Of a stretch of DNA of 64,000 bases, positions 46,614-58,190 are shown piece after piece (position 1 is the first letter of the stretch; each line of letters starts with the position of its first letter). Source of the stretch: Petrolisthes cinctipes. Taxonomy: Eukaryota > Arthropoda > Malacostraca > Decapoda > Porcellanidae. The stretch lies in the NCBI GenBank assembly GCA_033782935.1, contig JAWQEG010001313.1, positions 310,001 to 374,000 of the forward strand, written 5' to 3'. Made by a program: the position numbers and the translations under genes. Below the pieces are notes generated by a model, which saw nothing but the letters and a program-made list of their open reading frames with translations, was not told the DNA's origin and did no database searches.

Positions 46614-48244
46614 GAGAGACCAGACTAAATGGTTCCCATGCATTAGGCTGCCAGTCCCTCCAGAGGGACTGTCCTTTAGGGGCCGTCCTATGTTGGATGG
46701 TTGGGTGTCTGGGCCAGGAGATGTTGGGGAAGGGGGTCTCAGCACCATCGTGGGCAAACTTTCGAGCCATTGGGGCTGCTTTTTAAAACGAGTGGCCCCT
46801 TGGGGGAAGAGGTACCCAGTCCACGGCGACCAGCGCTCGGTCCCCTCATCTGCCCAGTAGGTAGTAGCTCTTGGCTTCTGGGACCAATTTAACAATATCA
46901 ATGATATATGGATAACAAAAAGCCCCATTCTCTTCCTGGAGCGGTGGTCGACCAGGCCCTCGAGACGTCACTCTCTTGTCGTGGTGGTATGCAGAAGGCT
47001 GCAAATAAGAGTAGACCTAGCATGTCGGGTGTTGTGTCAACGAACCCTGTTAGCAGTTTGGACACGTTAATGTTAACGAATGTACTTGCATCCCTTTCCT
47101 ATGGTGCTATCCTCTTCATTTTTAAGTGTTTTGGAGTGGTTCTTCGTATCCAAATCACTTATGTCAGTGACTGTAGGTCTAATCTGTGCTATATTACTTT
47201 CAATACAAATCTTGCTGCCAAAGCAGTTTTTGAGGAAAAGATTCTCTGACTTTAGGGGATACTGACTGCAAAGTTCAGATGACAGTGTAAATTACTACTG
47301 CCCTAACATCTTTGATGACTCTGTAGAGCATGTCCCTAAGGAGTGTCGGGTTCCTACACCCTTTTGGTTTGTGGCCTACTTTCGTTCTGATAGCATGTTT
47401 GAATCTATTAAACCACATTGAACATTTAATTATAGCAAGGGGCGTATATATAATGAGGACCTGTATGAATTCTCAGAAGAGGACATTCTCGCTATGTGCC
47501 CAGACAGTGTCCAGCGAGAAACAAAGATGAAAGGCATTAAAAATATGATCATCCTCACTTTCTATGGCTCGCATATCCCAGATCACATTAACATTAACCC
47601 CACCTCTTTTGAGGTGAAGCCTTTTGTTGAGCGTCCCCTACAGTGTTTCTGTTGTTATGAGTTTGGTCATTGGAGGAGGAACTGCAACAACCGTTCCCGG
47701 TGTGGTAATTGTTCTGCTCTTGACTCACATCTTACTTCTGAGTGTCGGTCAGAGATTTACTGCTTTTACTGCAGAGATGCTCACCCCTTGCGTTCTCGCC
47801 AATGTAAGAGGTACCTCCTTGAGCAGAATATCCTCCACTTGGCTAATACCCAATTCATTAGCATTGGTAGTGCCAGACGGCAACTCAACTTCAGGCGACA
47901 GAAAGATGGTGGTGTGAAGACATACGCCTCGTCCCTTCTCCCTAAATCGGTTGCAGCACCCTCTCAATCCTCTCAAGAGGCAGCTGCTTTTTGCTCTAGT
48001 GAGAGTGTTTCTAAGGTTACACTACATAATAGTTTCTTTGTCTTGCAAACTTTATCAGACACTCATTCTGGTGACCCTGCAACTGATGACAATTCTAGGA
48101 CTTTAGCTAAAAGTGTCCATGTGGTAGAGGTTCACGCTGCCACACGCTCTACAAAAAGGAAACTTAAGTCACCTAAACTGCCACAGAGACGTCTTCGTGG
48201 TTCCTCTGAGGCACTTGACTCCATAGCTGTTCCTCCTTGTAAGG

Positions 48245-50023
48245 CAGGGGTGTCAAACTCAAATCCTTTCGAGGGCCAATTATGCACTTGGTTATGGTCT
48301 CGAGGGCCATCAAAGGTTTGGTAATTACTTATTGGCAAGACTGAAGATTACAATTTATTTTGCTGGTCATCCTGGTTTACCAAGAATACATTATTTGGGT
48401 TCATCTGAACTTACATGTAAAATTGGTCTGACTCTTACCTAATAAATACAACACTAATTATTACAAAGAAAGGAAAATAATATGCAGTAATCTGGGAATA
48501 CAGTTACTACAGTATATTATTGAAGTTCTTTGAGTTTTGAAACAAAATAGAAATTTTGTTGTATAAGGTATGTACATAATAAAAAAGAAGAAAAAAATTG
48601 CAACTCGGATCTCTGACTTCATTTTCCACTGCACTGCATACGTTTTTGTTCAAGAAGTTTTTCCACATTTGGCTTCAGTGGAGATATTCCAAGTCGCAGG
48701 ATGGCATCCGAGTGTTTGTCCGTAACTTTGGTGCGGTACTTGGACTTATTCACCTTCATCCGAGAGAATGATTGTTCACATACGTAGGTGCTACCAAACT
48801 GAACAGCCCAAAAGCAAGCATTGTGATGAATAAGTGGTAGCTTTTCCCTGTCTACTCTCTCATAAAACGCAACAAGAGTGTGGTTGGTAAAGAATCCTTG
48901 AAGAGCAGAATTAGCCTGAATATCAAGTATTTCCATTTGCAAATCTGCATCATTAAAGTCCTCTGCATTCACAAGGAAGGGGTTTTCAAACAAATATAGG
49001 CTCTGTTGTCTTCCATGGAGATCTTGAAAGCGTTTCTCAAAGTTTACTTTCAAGTCTTCACAATGTTTGACAAATCTGCTGTAGTCAGGGGGTGTCACAG
49101 TTTCACTAAGAATTGTCTGCATTGATTTAAATTGCAAAAGGATGCCCTTTTCTAGCTGCTTCTGGAACAGTACAAGTTTGTTTTGGAAACTTTTGACATG
49201 GTTCATGAGTTCTGTGATCAGCTGGTTACGTCCTTGCAGCCTGGTGTTAAGACTGTTCAAATGCTGAGTTATATCCACTAGAAACGCTAGGTCCAATAGC
49301 TATTCAGGATCTGAGAAGAAACTTGAAACTTGTTTACCATTCTTAGTTTTCAGTTCAGGCATCTTATCATTGACAAACATCTTGATATACTTCCTCAGTG
49401 AAAGAAAACGTTCCAGGATTCGGCCTCTGCTCAGCCATCGAACTTCAGCGTGGTAGGGAACATCTTTGAACTCGGCATCTATTTCTTCTAGAAAAGCCTG
49501 AAATTGTCTGTGCTTCAGACCCTTACTACGAATTTCATTGACACACTTCAAAACAACATCCATCACATGAGTCAGGTTCATTATTTTTCCACACAAAGCT
49601 TCTTGATGAACAATGCAAAGTACTCCCAAAATGTCCTGATCTGCATTTTCATTTCGTACATCTTTCTTGATGAGAGCTACACACCCATTTTCTTTACCCA
49701 TCATAGCTGGCGCTCCATCTGTGGTCAGTCCAGCCAGCTTATTCCAGCTCTTCGGCTTCAGACGGTTTCGTTATGGTTATGTTAATTTATTAAAATTTGC
49801 AGTAAAAGAGCGTTATTGCTAGCAATTATAATATGAAATAAATCATTGTCATATGAATGAAAAGTAAAAGTTATTATGTCTCGTCTTAACAGTTTAGTTA
49901 CATTTTCCTCAGTTCTAACAATTATAGTAACTCGAGTTGAAAAATCTCTTGTCACCTCGCGGGCCATTTAAGACCATCCCACGGGCCACATTTGGCCCGC
50001 GGGCCATGAGTTTGACACCCCTG
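48245..50023 (-). mobile_element. hAT transposon, 1,779 bp, in LINE-2fam ORF1
   Basis: Both ends read CAGGGGTGTCAAACTCA inward. The perfect 8-bp duplication TTGTAAGG flanks it (48237-48244 and 50024-50031). The subterminal GGCCC-rich palindromes (TTTGGCCCGCGGGCCAT) are typical of Charlie-like hATs. It carries the C-terminal part of a transposase and lacks the BED-finger end. Confidence 0.93.
48619..49760 (-). pseudogene. hAT transposase fragment (GTF2IRD2/ZBED-like), one in-frame stop
   Basis: The minus strand reads LAGLTTDGAPAMMGKENG, LCIVHQEALCGKI, WLSRGRILERFLSLR, a TAG at 49297-49299, then LAFLVDITQHLNSLN and FWAVQFGSTYVCEQSFSRMK before the stop at 48619. These are the RNase H-like core and C-terminal dimerisation motifs of hAT transposases in the GTF2IRD2-like (Charlie) branch. 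In active elements the protein excises and integrates hAT DNA. The N-terminal zinc finger and first catalytic region are missing. Confidence 0.88.
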
Positions 50024-50542
50024 TTGTAAGGCAACCATTTATGTGGACTCATCCATAGTTTCCTCTCAATTTCACCAGAAGCGTTCTCGTGGCTCTGATG
50101 AATCTCTTGATTCAACAGAAGTTCCTCCTCGCAAGCTTCCTTCAGGATCATCAGAAGGGTGTGAAATTAATGTGGATGCCACAGATGTTGTGATTTCAAA
50201 AGATTCAGTTTCTCTTCCGCTTGAGCAGCGGAATGATTCTACTACCTGTATTGTTGATGTTGATGTATCTGCCTGTGTCAGTGATACCACTGCTGTACAG
50301 GACAATACCAATGTAATTGTTTCAAAGAATATCCCAGCTCATATACCTTCATCTTCTTCTAACATATCAGATGCTTCAGGGACTCGTCTACGGGGCCCAA
50401 ATACTGCCCCAAGTACTACTGCTCAGGTTCGCTCTTCTTCTGGTGGCCTAGGATTAGACAAATCTTATCGTTTGAGTAAACCCGCAGGTCGAGGTGGTAG
50501 TGGGAAGTACCTCCGTGAGGCTTCCCAAAAATCAGTACTAAA

Positions 50543-53500
50543 GTAACACTGTTCAAGGTCCTTCTGTGGAATTGCCATACTTTACGTGCTTCTTGGGAGG
50601 AACTGCGCATTCTTCTCTCTAGCTTCTCTCCTGCATGTGTTTCTCTCCAAAAGACAATGCTTGGGGACTACATTCCTGCCAGTCCTCCAGCATACTCTGC
50701 ATTTTATTCCAATTCATTTGAAGGGCAGGGTCACCATGGTGGCTCTGCCATCCTAGTTCGCCGAGATATTCCATGCACGAGCCTGGAGCTTGACTCTCTG
50801 CTCCAGGCTGTTGCAGTTAAGGTTTTTATGGACCGCCCGTACACTGTGTGCAGTCTATACCTTCCGCCCAGTGTTACAGTTGAGAGGGGTGATCTCAACC
50901 GTCTTGTACGGGACCTTCCCTCTCCCTTTATTTTATTGGGTGATTTTAATGGTCGTCATCCTCTGTGGGGTGACAGTTCGGTCAACCCCAGGGGTGTTTT
51001 ATTGACTTCTTTTATTGAAGATGAGGGATTAGAGGTTTTAAATATGGGTGATGTGACACATTTTAATAGCCCTACTGGGACTTTTACCGCAATTGACATT
51101 TCCCTTTGCTCACCCAGTGCTCTGTTGGATTATACTTGGGAGAATGTTGCCTGATTTATATGGCAGTGACCATTTCCCTATACTTATAGAAGGTAACAGG
51201 TATGAACCACAGTCTCATCTTCCTCGGTGGAAAATAGGGAAGGCTGACTGGCAGTTTTTTAGAGAGCTAACTTCTTCGGTCTCTTCTGTAGCCGATTTTG
51301 GTAGCTCTGATGAGGCTGTAACATATTTCACTGATATGCTCCACTCTGCGGTTCTCAATTCTATCCCAAAAACTTCTGGCTACTTTCCCAAACGTCCTGT
51401 CCCTTGGTGGTCACCAGTCTGCACCACTGCTGTGCGGGAGAAGCACGCTGCTTTCTTTCGCCTTCGTCGCAATCGTGGGAACCCAACTCTTTTAGAGGAC
51501 TTCCGACGAACAAGGGCTCGGGCTAGATGAGTTTTAAAAGAGGCACGACGTGCATCTTGGAAGGCCTATATGTCTTCAATTAATACTAAAACTCCACTTA
51601 CCCAAGTGTTCAGGATTGTCCGAGTTTTCTCCGAGTTTTCCACCTGTACTTAAGGTTAAAGGTTAAAGGTCCGCCAATGAGTGGCAGTCAATGGGACAGA
51701 GTGTATCACACACTATGTGTATGAAACACAACTATAGCACGCATCACAAGGATGATGAGTGGCCCAAAGACCTCTCCACCCACGTGAGACCCGAGTCAGC
51801 TTCAGCTATGGCTGCGTAAGCAGGAAGACCTCAGACAGCTGACTCAAACCCCCCACCCCCTGCTCACAGGGGTGGTAACCTCTGGCATCAGTGAAAGATT
51901 TTTATCGTGTCCCGAGCAAGGATCGAACGCTGGGCCGCAGGATTGCAGCCGCAGACTCTAGCACTGTGCTAGCCAGGTCAATGGAATTAAAATCATGGAT
52001 GGTTTGACAGTTGCCAATACCATAGCGGAAGCTTTTGCTAGAGTCTCCAGCCATGACTCTCGACCTCTGGCTATCAGGCATGAGTTAAGAGCCCAGGAGC
52101 GCACTGTCCTTGATTTCTCAGGTAAGGAGAATGCAAGTTATAACCATATATTCACCCTGAGAGACCTGCACTCTGCTCTCTCCCTCTGCGGCGACACTTC
52201 TCCTGGGCTTGTCAATATCCCATATGCAATGTTGCAGCATTTGGGTGAGGAGGCGATCTCATTTCTTCTAGCTATATATAACAGAATCCGGCTGGAGGTG
52301 TCTTCGCTTTTGGGTGGAGGGTTGCTACCCTCCTTCCTTTCCCCAAGCTGGGCAAGGACTCTAGTGTTGCCCTCAATTACAGACCAGTTGCCTTGACCTC
52401 CTGTCTCTGTAAACTATTTGAGAAGATGGTGAATGTCAGACTGGTATACTTCCTTGAACGGGGTCTTTTTCTGTCTCCGTCCCAGTCTGGCTTTCGTAAA
52501 CACCGTTCCACTACAGATGCTCTGGTCAGGTTGGAAGCTGCTGCATGTGAGGCTTTTGCACAACATCAACACCTTGTCTGAGTATTCTTTGATTTAGAGA
52601 AAGCTTATGACACTACATGACAATATGGCATCCTGCAGCAACTACATGCATATGGCCTGCGGGGTCGTCTTCCACGCTTTCTTAAGGAGTTACTCAGTGG
52701 CCGCAGTTTCCCTGTGAGAGTTGGTACAGCCCTCTCAGCATCCGTTGCACAGGAGGAGTGCATCCCCCAGGGAAGTGTCCTCAGTGTCACATTGTTTGCA
52801 GTAGCAATTAATGTCATTGACTCATCCCTTCCAGACGGTATTGCCAATTCCATGTACGTCGATGACCTGGCGGTCTGGTTTGCTGCATCCTGAATGTCAG
52901 TGGTGGAGCGGCGCATGCAGCTTGCCTTTGACAGGGTGTCACGTTGGACTGGTTCTCATGGGTTTCGATTTTCTCCTGCCAAGACAGTTACTATGCACTT
53001 CTGCCGCATCCGAGGGGTCCACCCCAATCCGGACTTATTCATGTATGGTCATCGGATACGCTGTATCTAGAAGATTCGTTGTTTGGGCCTCCTCTTTGAC
53101 AAACGTTTGATTTGGGTTCCCCACTTACGTTCACTTAAGATCTCTTGCCTCTAGGCTCTTAACCTGTTGAGGGTCCTGGGCCATACGTCCTGGGGGCTGA
53201 TCGGGCCACCCTCCTCCACCTATACCATGTTTTTATTAGGTCAAAACTCGACTATGGGTGTGATGTGTACTCCTCTGCCACGGATGTCGTCTCATAGTCT
53301 TAGACCCTGTTCATCATGCTGGCATACGTCTGACAACCGGAGCCTTCAGGTCAACCACAATCACCAATCTCCTGGTGGACGCTGATGAGCCACCTCTTGA
53401 TCTCTGTTGCCATACCATGATGGTTCGTTGTTGGCATCGATTACATCGACTTCCTGACTCCCTTCCCTGCTTGGCGGTGTCATCTGATATCATGTCTCAG

Positions 53501-54572
53501 TACTACCTATCACATTCTTGCACACCATGGCCCTTTGGCTTCCGAGTCAGTTAGGCTATGGAGGAGATGGGCATTGATGACTTCCAGATTTGTCCAGTGA
53601 GGGTCCCCAGGGTGGCTCCATGGCTTCTTCCAGAAGTTTTCCCCTGCACCTGCTTTACAGACAAGAAGGAATCTCCTCCTCCAGTGGCTTTTTAGAACAT
53701 GCCAACTCTCACAGGGAGTCCCTCCCTGTGTACACTGGTGGATCAAAGTCTGATGCTAGAGTTGGTTTTGGGGCTGTCTTTCCTGATTTTAGTCGTGGCG
53801 GCAGGCTCCCTTCTGTCATGTCAATTTTTACTGCTGAGCTCTCGGCCATTTTATATGCCTTCCAAGTGAATTTTACTCTCCCGCAGCCTTCTACTATTTT
53901 TAGTGATTCCTGTAGTGCCTTGAAGGCCTTGGGCAATTTTAATTCTTTCCATCCCCTAGTGGTGGCCATCCCTAAGTGGCGTGTTCTCATGGGACGTCGT
54001 GGCCACAGAGTCACATTTTGTTGGGTCCCGGCCCATGTGGGTGCTGATGGGAATGAGCGGGCTGACGCCCTGGCTAAGGCTAAGGCCTCCAGTTCTCGGC
54101 CTCCTGCCAGGAGTCATCCCGTACGTGCTTTCGACCTTCTACCCTATATAGATGCTACTGTTCCTTCTTGCTTGCAGGACAGATGGGATGCCATTGGGGC
54201 TAACAAGCTCTGTGGTATCCACCAGCACCTGGGTTTGTGGAGCTAACAGCGACCTGTCCTGCCAGTGGGAGACCGCTCTTGCAAGTCTCGATATTGGCCA
54301 CTCACATTTGACTCATGGGTATTTAAAGGAGAGGGCTCCCTTTCCCTACTGTGATGATTGTCTGGTCCCTTCTTGTGGAGTGTCCCAGCCATGGGGAGCT
54401 TTGTCATAGGCACCTCTCTGAGTACTGGGTGGGGGACGGTTCTTACAGTCTCTCTCAGGTGCTCGGGGAGGAGGCTTGTAGTGTGAGAGGGAGCACCATC
54501 TCCTATGTGGAGGAGGCTCGCCTCCTCCAAAATTGTGAATTCTATTATATTTATGGCTGTTTTTATATATAG
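50543..54572 (+). pseudogene. LINE-2fam ORF2 (endonuclease-RT-RNase H), heavily mutated
   Basis: The endonuclease begins VLLWNCHTLRASWEELR overlapping the end of ORF1 in the -1 frame. It continues with GHHGGSAILVRRDIP and LGDFNGRHPLWGDSS. RT pieces are VALTSCLCKLFEKMVNVRL, SGFRKHRSTTDALVRLE, FFDLEKAYDTT and IPQGSVLSVTLFAVAIN, then SMYVDDLAVWF with the catalytic YVDD. RNase H spans about 53725-54090 (YTGGSKSDARVGFGA, FTAELSAILYA, FSDSCSALKAL, GNERADALAKA). A C-terminal CDDC..ECPSHGEL finger remnant follows. At least eight stops or shifts and a SINE interrupt it. It encoded the nicking, copying and RNA-removing enzyme of the element. Confidence 0.85.
51653..51979 (-). mobile_element. tRNA-derived SINE, family S1, minus-strand copy
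   Basis: On the minus strand the head reads CCTGGCTAGCACAGTG (A box) and GCGTTCGATCCTTGC (B box). The body matches the 33,991 copy, including GACTCGGGTCTCACGTGGGT and CCCATTGACTGCCACTC. It ends in TTTAACC repeats. It is inserted in the RT region of LINE-2fam ORF2. Confidence 0.85.
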
Positions 54573-54610
54573 TTCAATGTTTTTAATTTTGATTCTTTTA
54601 TATATTTTAC

Positions 54611-54776
54611 TTAAGGGGAGGTTCTCTTGTTAGTGAATTGGAAAGTCTCTGATTCCTCCAAACTATGCCACGAAACAACAGATCCCCTATGAGTAACATT
54701 CAAGTGGTCTGTTTCCTGGCATGGTTTGGAGGAATTAGTAGCACTCCAATTCCCTATCATGAGTTGCTTCCCTTAA
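54611..54776. mobile_element. TTAA-flanked palindromic MITE in LINE-2fam 3' UTR
   Basis: TTAA-GGGGAGGTTCTCTTG at the left faces CAT-GAGTTGCTTCCC-TTAA at the right. The centre repeats CTCCAAACTATGCCACGAAAC and its inverse (GGCATGGTTTGGAGG). The TTAA flanks suggest piggyBac-type mobilisation. Confidence 0.72.
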
Positions 54777-54939
54777 GTTGATCATGTTATTTTAGTAAAA
54801 AATTGATATTTTGTTGATATGTCCTTTTAATCAACCTGCTTCTCCCTTTTGGGGTAATGAAGCCTGGCTAATGTGTATATATATTTTATTAATTATACAA
54901 TTGCCCATATTTCAAAATCCTTAGAATTTAATATGTTGG

Positions 54940-55010
54940 GCGGTATATGACCCTAGCTGTTGCACCACCAGATGAATAGTGGCATCTACTAATCAATCAA
55001 TCAATCAACT
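54940..55010 (+). repeat. LINE-2fam 3' terminus with (TCAA)n tail
   Basis: GCGGTATATGACCCTAGCTG, GCATCTACTA and then CAATCAATCAATCAA. The same terminal block ends all copies of the 300-bp dispersed repeat. Confidence 0.72.
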
Positions 55011-55140
55011 CCCCCAGAAGTAGGGGTTAATCTCTCAAGAAAGGAAAGGCATAATGTAATGGCAACTGCTAAGACACACGCTTTCCATCTACTGGATCAA
55101 AAGATAACCCAAACAAAAGTGAAGAACTCACCTGTGTCAC

Positions 55141-55345
55141 CTGGACAGCCCCTGGCTAGTACAGTGGTAACGCGTTGGCCTCGCATCCGTGAGGTCGGCA
55201 GATCGAGCCTCGCCCAGGTCCGAGAGTTTAAAACTGTTTACTGGGGGGTTACTGCCATGGCTGGGCACCATGGTGGGGAGTTGGGCTTGCCTGGCTGACG
55301 TTCGGGAGAGTATCTCATCAGAGATAGTGCCAGAACTGAAACCCT
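55141..55345 (+). mobile_element. tRNA-derived SINE, family S2
   Basis: The 5' head folds like a tRNA: CCCTGGCTAGTACAGTGG is A-box-like. An anticodon-arm-like GGCCTCGCATC follows, then GGCAGATCGAGCC as a B box, and closing GGTCC pairs with the initial GGAC. The body (GGGGGTTACTGCC..) and a CTTTAACTTTAC tail follow. It is not a tRNA gene because the B box is imperfect and a 130-bp body is attached. Confidence 0.78.
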
Positions 55346-57157
55346 GCAACCTTTAACTTTACTACAATGGCAGAGTAAAGAAAATGCCAAAACCTCCTCT
55401 ACCAACAAAACTGACTATAGCATCCTAACTGCTATGGTAACATCTACAAACCTGATTATCGATAAAGAGCATGCTGACCCTGAGCTGGGATGGCATTCAT
55501 AAAACATTCGTATGTTTTCATGTTTTCCAATTTCAAAGCAGTACTCATTTTAAAGCAGTAGTCAATTATCATGTTCTTGATGAATTGTTGTCCACTGTGA
55601 GTTAATATCAGTGCCGTGTTTAGTCCTTGTCATAATAAATAAATATATATGAGTAAAGGTTTAGCTTGGGAATGACCTCGAGTTTATATATTCAGTTACC
55701 TTGCAGTAGATTTATGTTCAATATATACGTTCAGCATTGTATTGTATTGTATTGTATTTCGAAGTGTAGAATACATATCCACTTCCATCATAACTTTATT
55801 GTCAATTTTTCCTACTCTATAGATACTAAAGCAGACTACAACAACAAAGAATGTTAGAAATTGGGTACACAGTTGTCAACACAATAATATATCAAAAGTA
55901 GTGACTAGGTTGCAATCCTCCATGCAGCTATGCACTATGATTTTTATATCAAGTGGCCTTGCCACTGGAGTTACAGGACAAAATAAATACAAAAGCAATG
56001 CAAGATGTATATTTATTGGATGCAGTATACGTATTTAATTCATGCAATACCACACTTAGTCAGTACTCTTCCAATTCCATGCAAATTTATGTTTCTATGA
56101 TATGCGGCTTAACTCTTCAACAGCTAAATATTCATACAGTAATTATGTCCCGTCTAAAATATACTTCTGTATTGATAATTAAATTGTCAAGAACTTACTT
56201 GAGGAAAACTTACATTCCTTCTACCCGGAACAAAGAAATCATCAATACCCATCACACAGGTTTTGTTTGACAATAAAAGATTAAATTACAAAGAACAGCA
56301 AATGTGCGTTGTATGCTGATAGCCACATTTATATAACCTCAAGCTCTGAAAATATTCATTATCATTTTAACCTAAAAAAGTCGTCTATTAGTTAAAAGAG
56401 AGGGACGCTCACGATAAGTCAAATTATAAGTGCATTTCAAACTTAAAACATTAAACAAACACTAGTGTTGTGAAGATGAACTGTGAACTGTTCTGTATCT
56501 GTGTATTTCAGTCTCTTTTCTGCGTGAAGAAATATATTTTTTTTCCTGGACTGTACACTCGCAATCCAAAATTTATATCCAGGTCTTGTTGAAGTTTCGA
56601 ATCATTTGACATTCTAGTGAACCAATTACAATGCTTATGCTGTTTCATATTTGCTTGAGCTCGCTTAATACTCTATCAGGATATTCGAAGCAAGCCTAGA
56701 TACATATTTTGGATTGTGAGTAATTATTTAGTATAATGGTTTGAGAGAGTGTGATCAATTATGCTTCAGTAACTTGATGTTCTAGGATGTCCAGGTGGCT
56801 GCGTGGATGTAATAATGGTCGATAACTCCTCCAAAGTATACCACGAAATATCTTGTAGAATCGATGGTTGCTCTGTGGCACGGTGTGGAAGAATCAGTGT
56901 CATCCATTCGGGAAGAAGTACATTACATGATGCCTAAAAAAAACACGCAGAAGGAATATGAGACAGATTAAAAATTGCCAATGTACGACAATTACACAAT
57001 ACCAATTTTTAATGGTTGATGTTGAAAAAATATAAATACCATTTGACACAAGCTTCATAATGAATCTTGAATTTACTTAGCATTTAGGCCTATTACAGTT
57101 GGCAGGATTATACTATTTCTTAGTCATCTTTTCACTTCCATACTCACTCTTCTACCT
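55346..57157. other. Spacer with one MITE, no gene seen
   Basis: AT-rich sequence with a TACACTC-family MITE (56554-56722) and weak TTAA-MITE remnants near 56815-56915 (CTCCAAAGTATACCACGAAA). No coding signal. Confidence 0.5.
56554..56722. mobile_element. TA-flanked MITE (TACACTC family)
   Basis: TACACTCGCAATCCAAAAT at the left is mirrored by ATTTTGGATTGTGAGTA at the right. Internal motifs (CGAATC, GATATTCGAAGCA) resemble those of the TACAGTCACGAGC MITEs. Confidence 0.68.
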
Positions 57158-57550
57158 TTAATAATCCTCCCCAGTGATCATATGACCCCTCATTGCTCTC
57201 TCCCTAATTTCTCCTTCCATACTTCCATGTTTAGACAGAACTGTTCCCAAGTACTTAAACTTCTTCACTTCCTCCATCATCTCATCCCCTACACCCTCCC
57301 ACATCACTTTCTCCCCTCCAGCCTCACACTCCTCCACTCCCCACCCTTTCACATAGGTCTCAGTCACACCCATCACATCCATTCCTCCATTCTTAAAGCA
57401 TTCAACTATCTCTCCCCTCTTTATACCATCCAGCATCCCATTCACATTCACAGTTACCACTCTCATACACACATATTTACCCCCTACCCCTACAGGGAAA
57501 CCCGGAGAACCCCCCGCCCCCTCCTCCCCTGTGCATCCATATATTTCCAC
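57158..57550 (-). pseudogene. RTE-like LINE fragment: endonuclease start fused to RT end
   Basis: One open frame reads MRVVTVNVNGMLDGIKRGEI and GMDVMGVTETYVKGWG (endonuclease start). It then passes directly to VKKFKYLGTVLSKHGSMEGE and IRERAMRG, motifs found after the RT active site in RTE-type proteins. The central endonuclease and RT core are deleted without breaking the frame. It is related to the fossil at the left edge of the window. Confidence 0.7.
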
Positions 57551-58190
57551 TTCCCTACTGTGGGGGGCCGCTGATGGCTGGCAAGGTCAATGCAGCGCTC
57601 ATTTCCGGAGGGACACGGACCATCAACAATGTCAAAAGGGTTCACAATTGGTGTTAAAAGATGTTAAAAACTTAATAATATATGTACAAACTTCTAAAAC
57701 CTATATGTGGGGGAAGCTAAATCAACCCCCCCCCCCCCCACCACCACCACTTCCCCCTTTAGCTTCACCTCCTGAGGTTGCAACGTGGAGGCGGGGTAAG
57801 GCTCGTAACTACCCTTCCTGAGGAGGGGTAGGTCACTGAGGTGATGCTCTTCCCAATACCGATAGTTAGCTATCGCGGAACAGCGTTCACCTTAACCTCA
57901 TTGGTTACGATACTGCAACTGTGTAAAATCTATCAGCCATATTGTAATATATAACATACAGACTTTGTGTATTACCAGTCTATAATTGTACTGCTAATTA
58001 AATTAGGCTGTGTAAATAGACTCATTAATTAAATCGCTTTGCACTGGTATCCATGATTGAAGATCCATTACAATACTGATACAGTTTGCAATGAGTACCT
58101 AACCACCACCTTTCTGAACTGGGAGGCCTCTATTCATATGACGGGATCTGTATATCCATATATAATACGAAACAATATTGTCGACAGTAC
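57551..58190. other. Region downstream of the cysteine-rich gene
   Basis: This would hold the 3' UTR of the minus-strand gene. I see no clear AATAAA on that strand close to the stop. A C run followed by CCA triplets (57727-57752) lies in the RTE-flanking part. Confidence 0.4.

Larger units (their letters stand above)
46908..50546 (+). pseudogene. LINE-2fam ORF1, gag-like protein, split by a hAT element
   Basis: A damaged N-terminal part (MDNKKPHSLPG.., then WFVAYFRSDSMFESIKPH ending in TGA at about 47418) leads into an open frame from about 47420. CCHC fingers read CFCCYEFGHWRRNC, CGNCSALDSHLTSEC and CFYCRDAHPLRSRQC. The frame is broken by the hAT element at 48245. Removing the element and one 8-bp duplication rejoins the frame exactly (Cys-Lys-Ala to Thr-Ile-Tyr). 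It then runs to the TAA at 50544-50546 through a Ser/Thr-rich tail. The protein should bind element RNA; the early stop makes this copy non-functional. Confidence 0.82.
46614..55010 (+). mobile_element. LINE-2fam element (second APE-RT-RNase H LINE), old, with three nested insertions
   Basis: A leader of about 290 bp precedes the gag-like ORF1, an overlapping ORF2 and a 3' UTR. The 3' UTR ends GTATATGACCCTAGCTGTTG and then a (TCAA)n tail near 54990-55010. Nested inside are a hAT element in ORF1, a SINE in ORF2 and a TTAA MITE in the 3' UTR. Protein motifs differ clearly from LINE-1fam (YVDD instead of YADD). The tail of tetranucleotide repeats also differs from the poly-A tail of LINE-1fam. 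The 5' boundary is inferred from where copy C stops. Confidence 0.8.

Noticed and set aside
55150..55222. A functional tRNA gene
   Set aside because: The B box is imperfect and an unrelated body of about 130 bp follows, so it is a SINE head.
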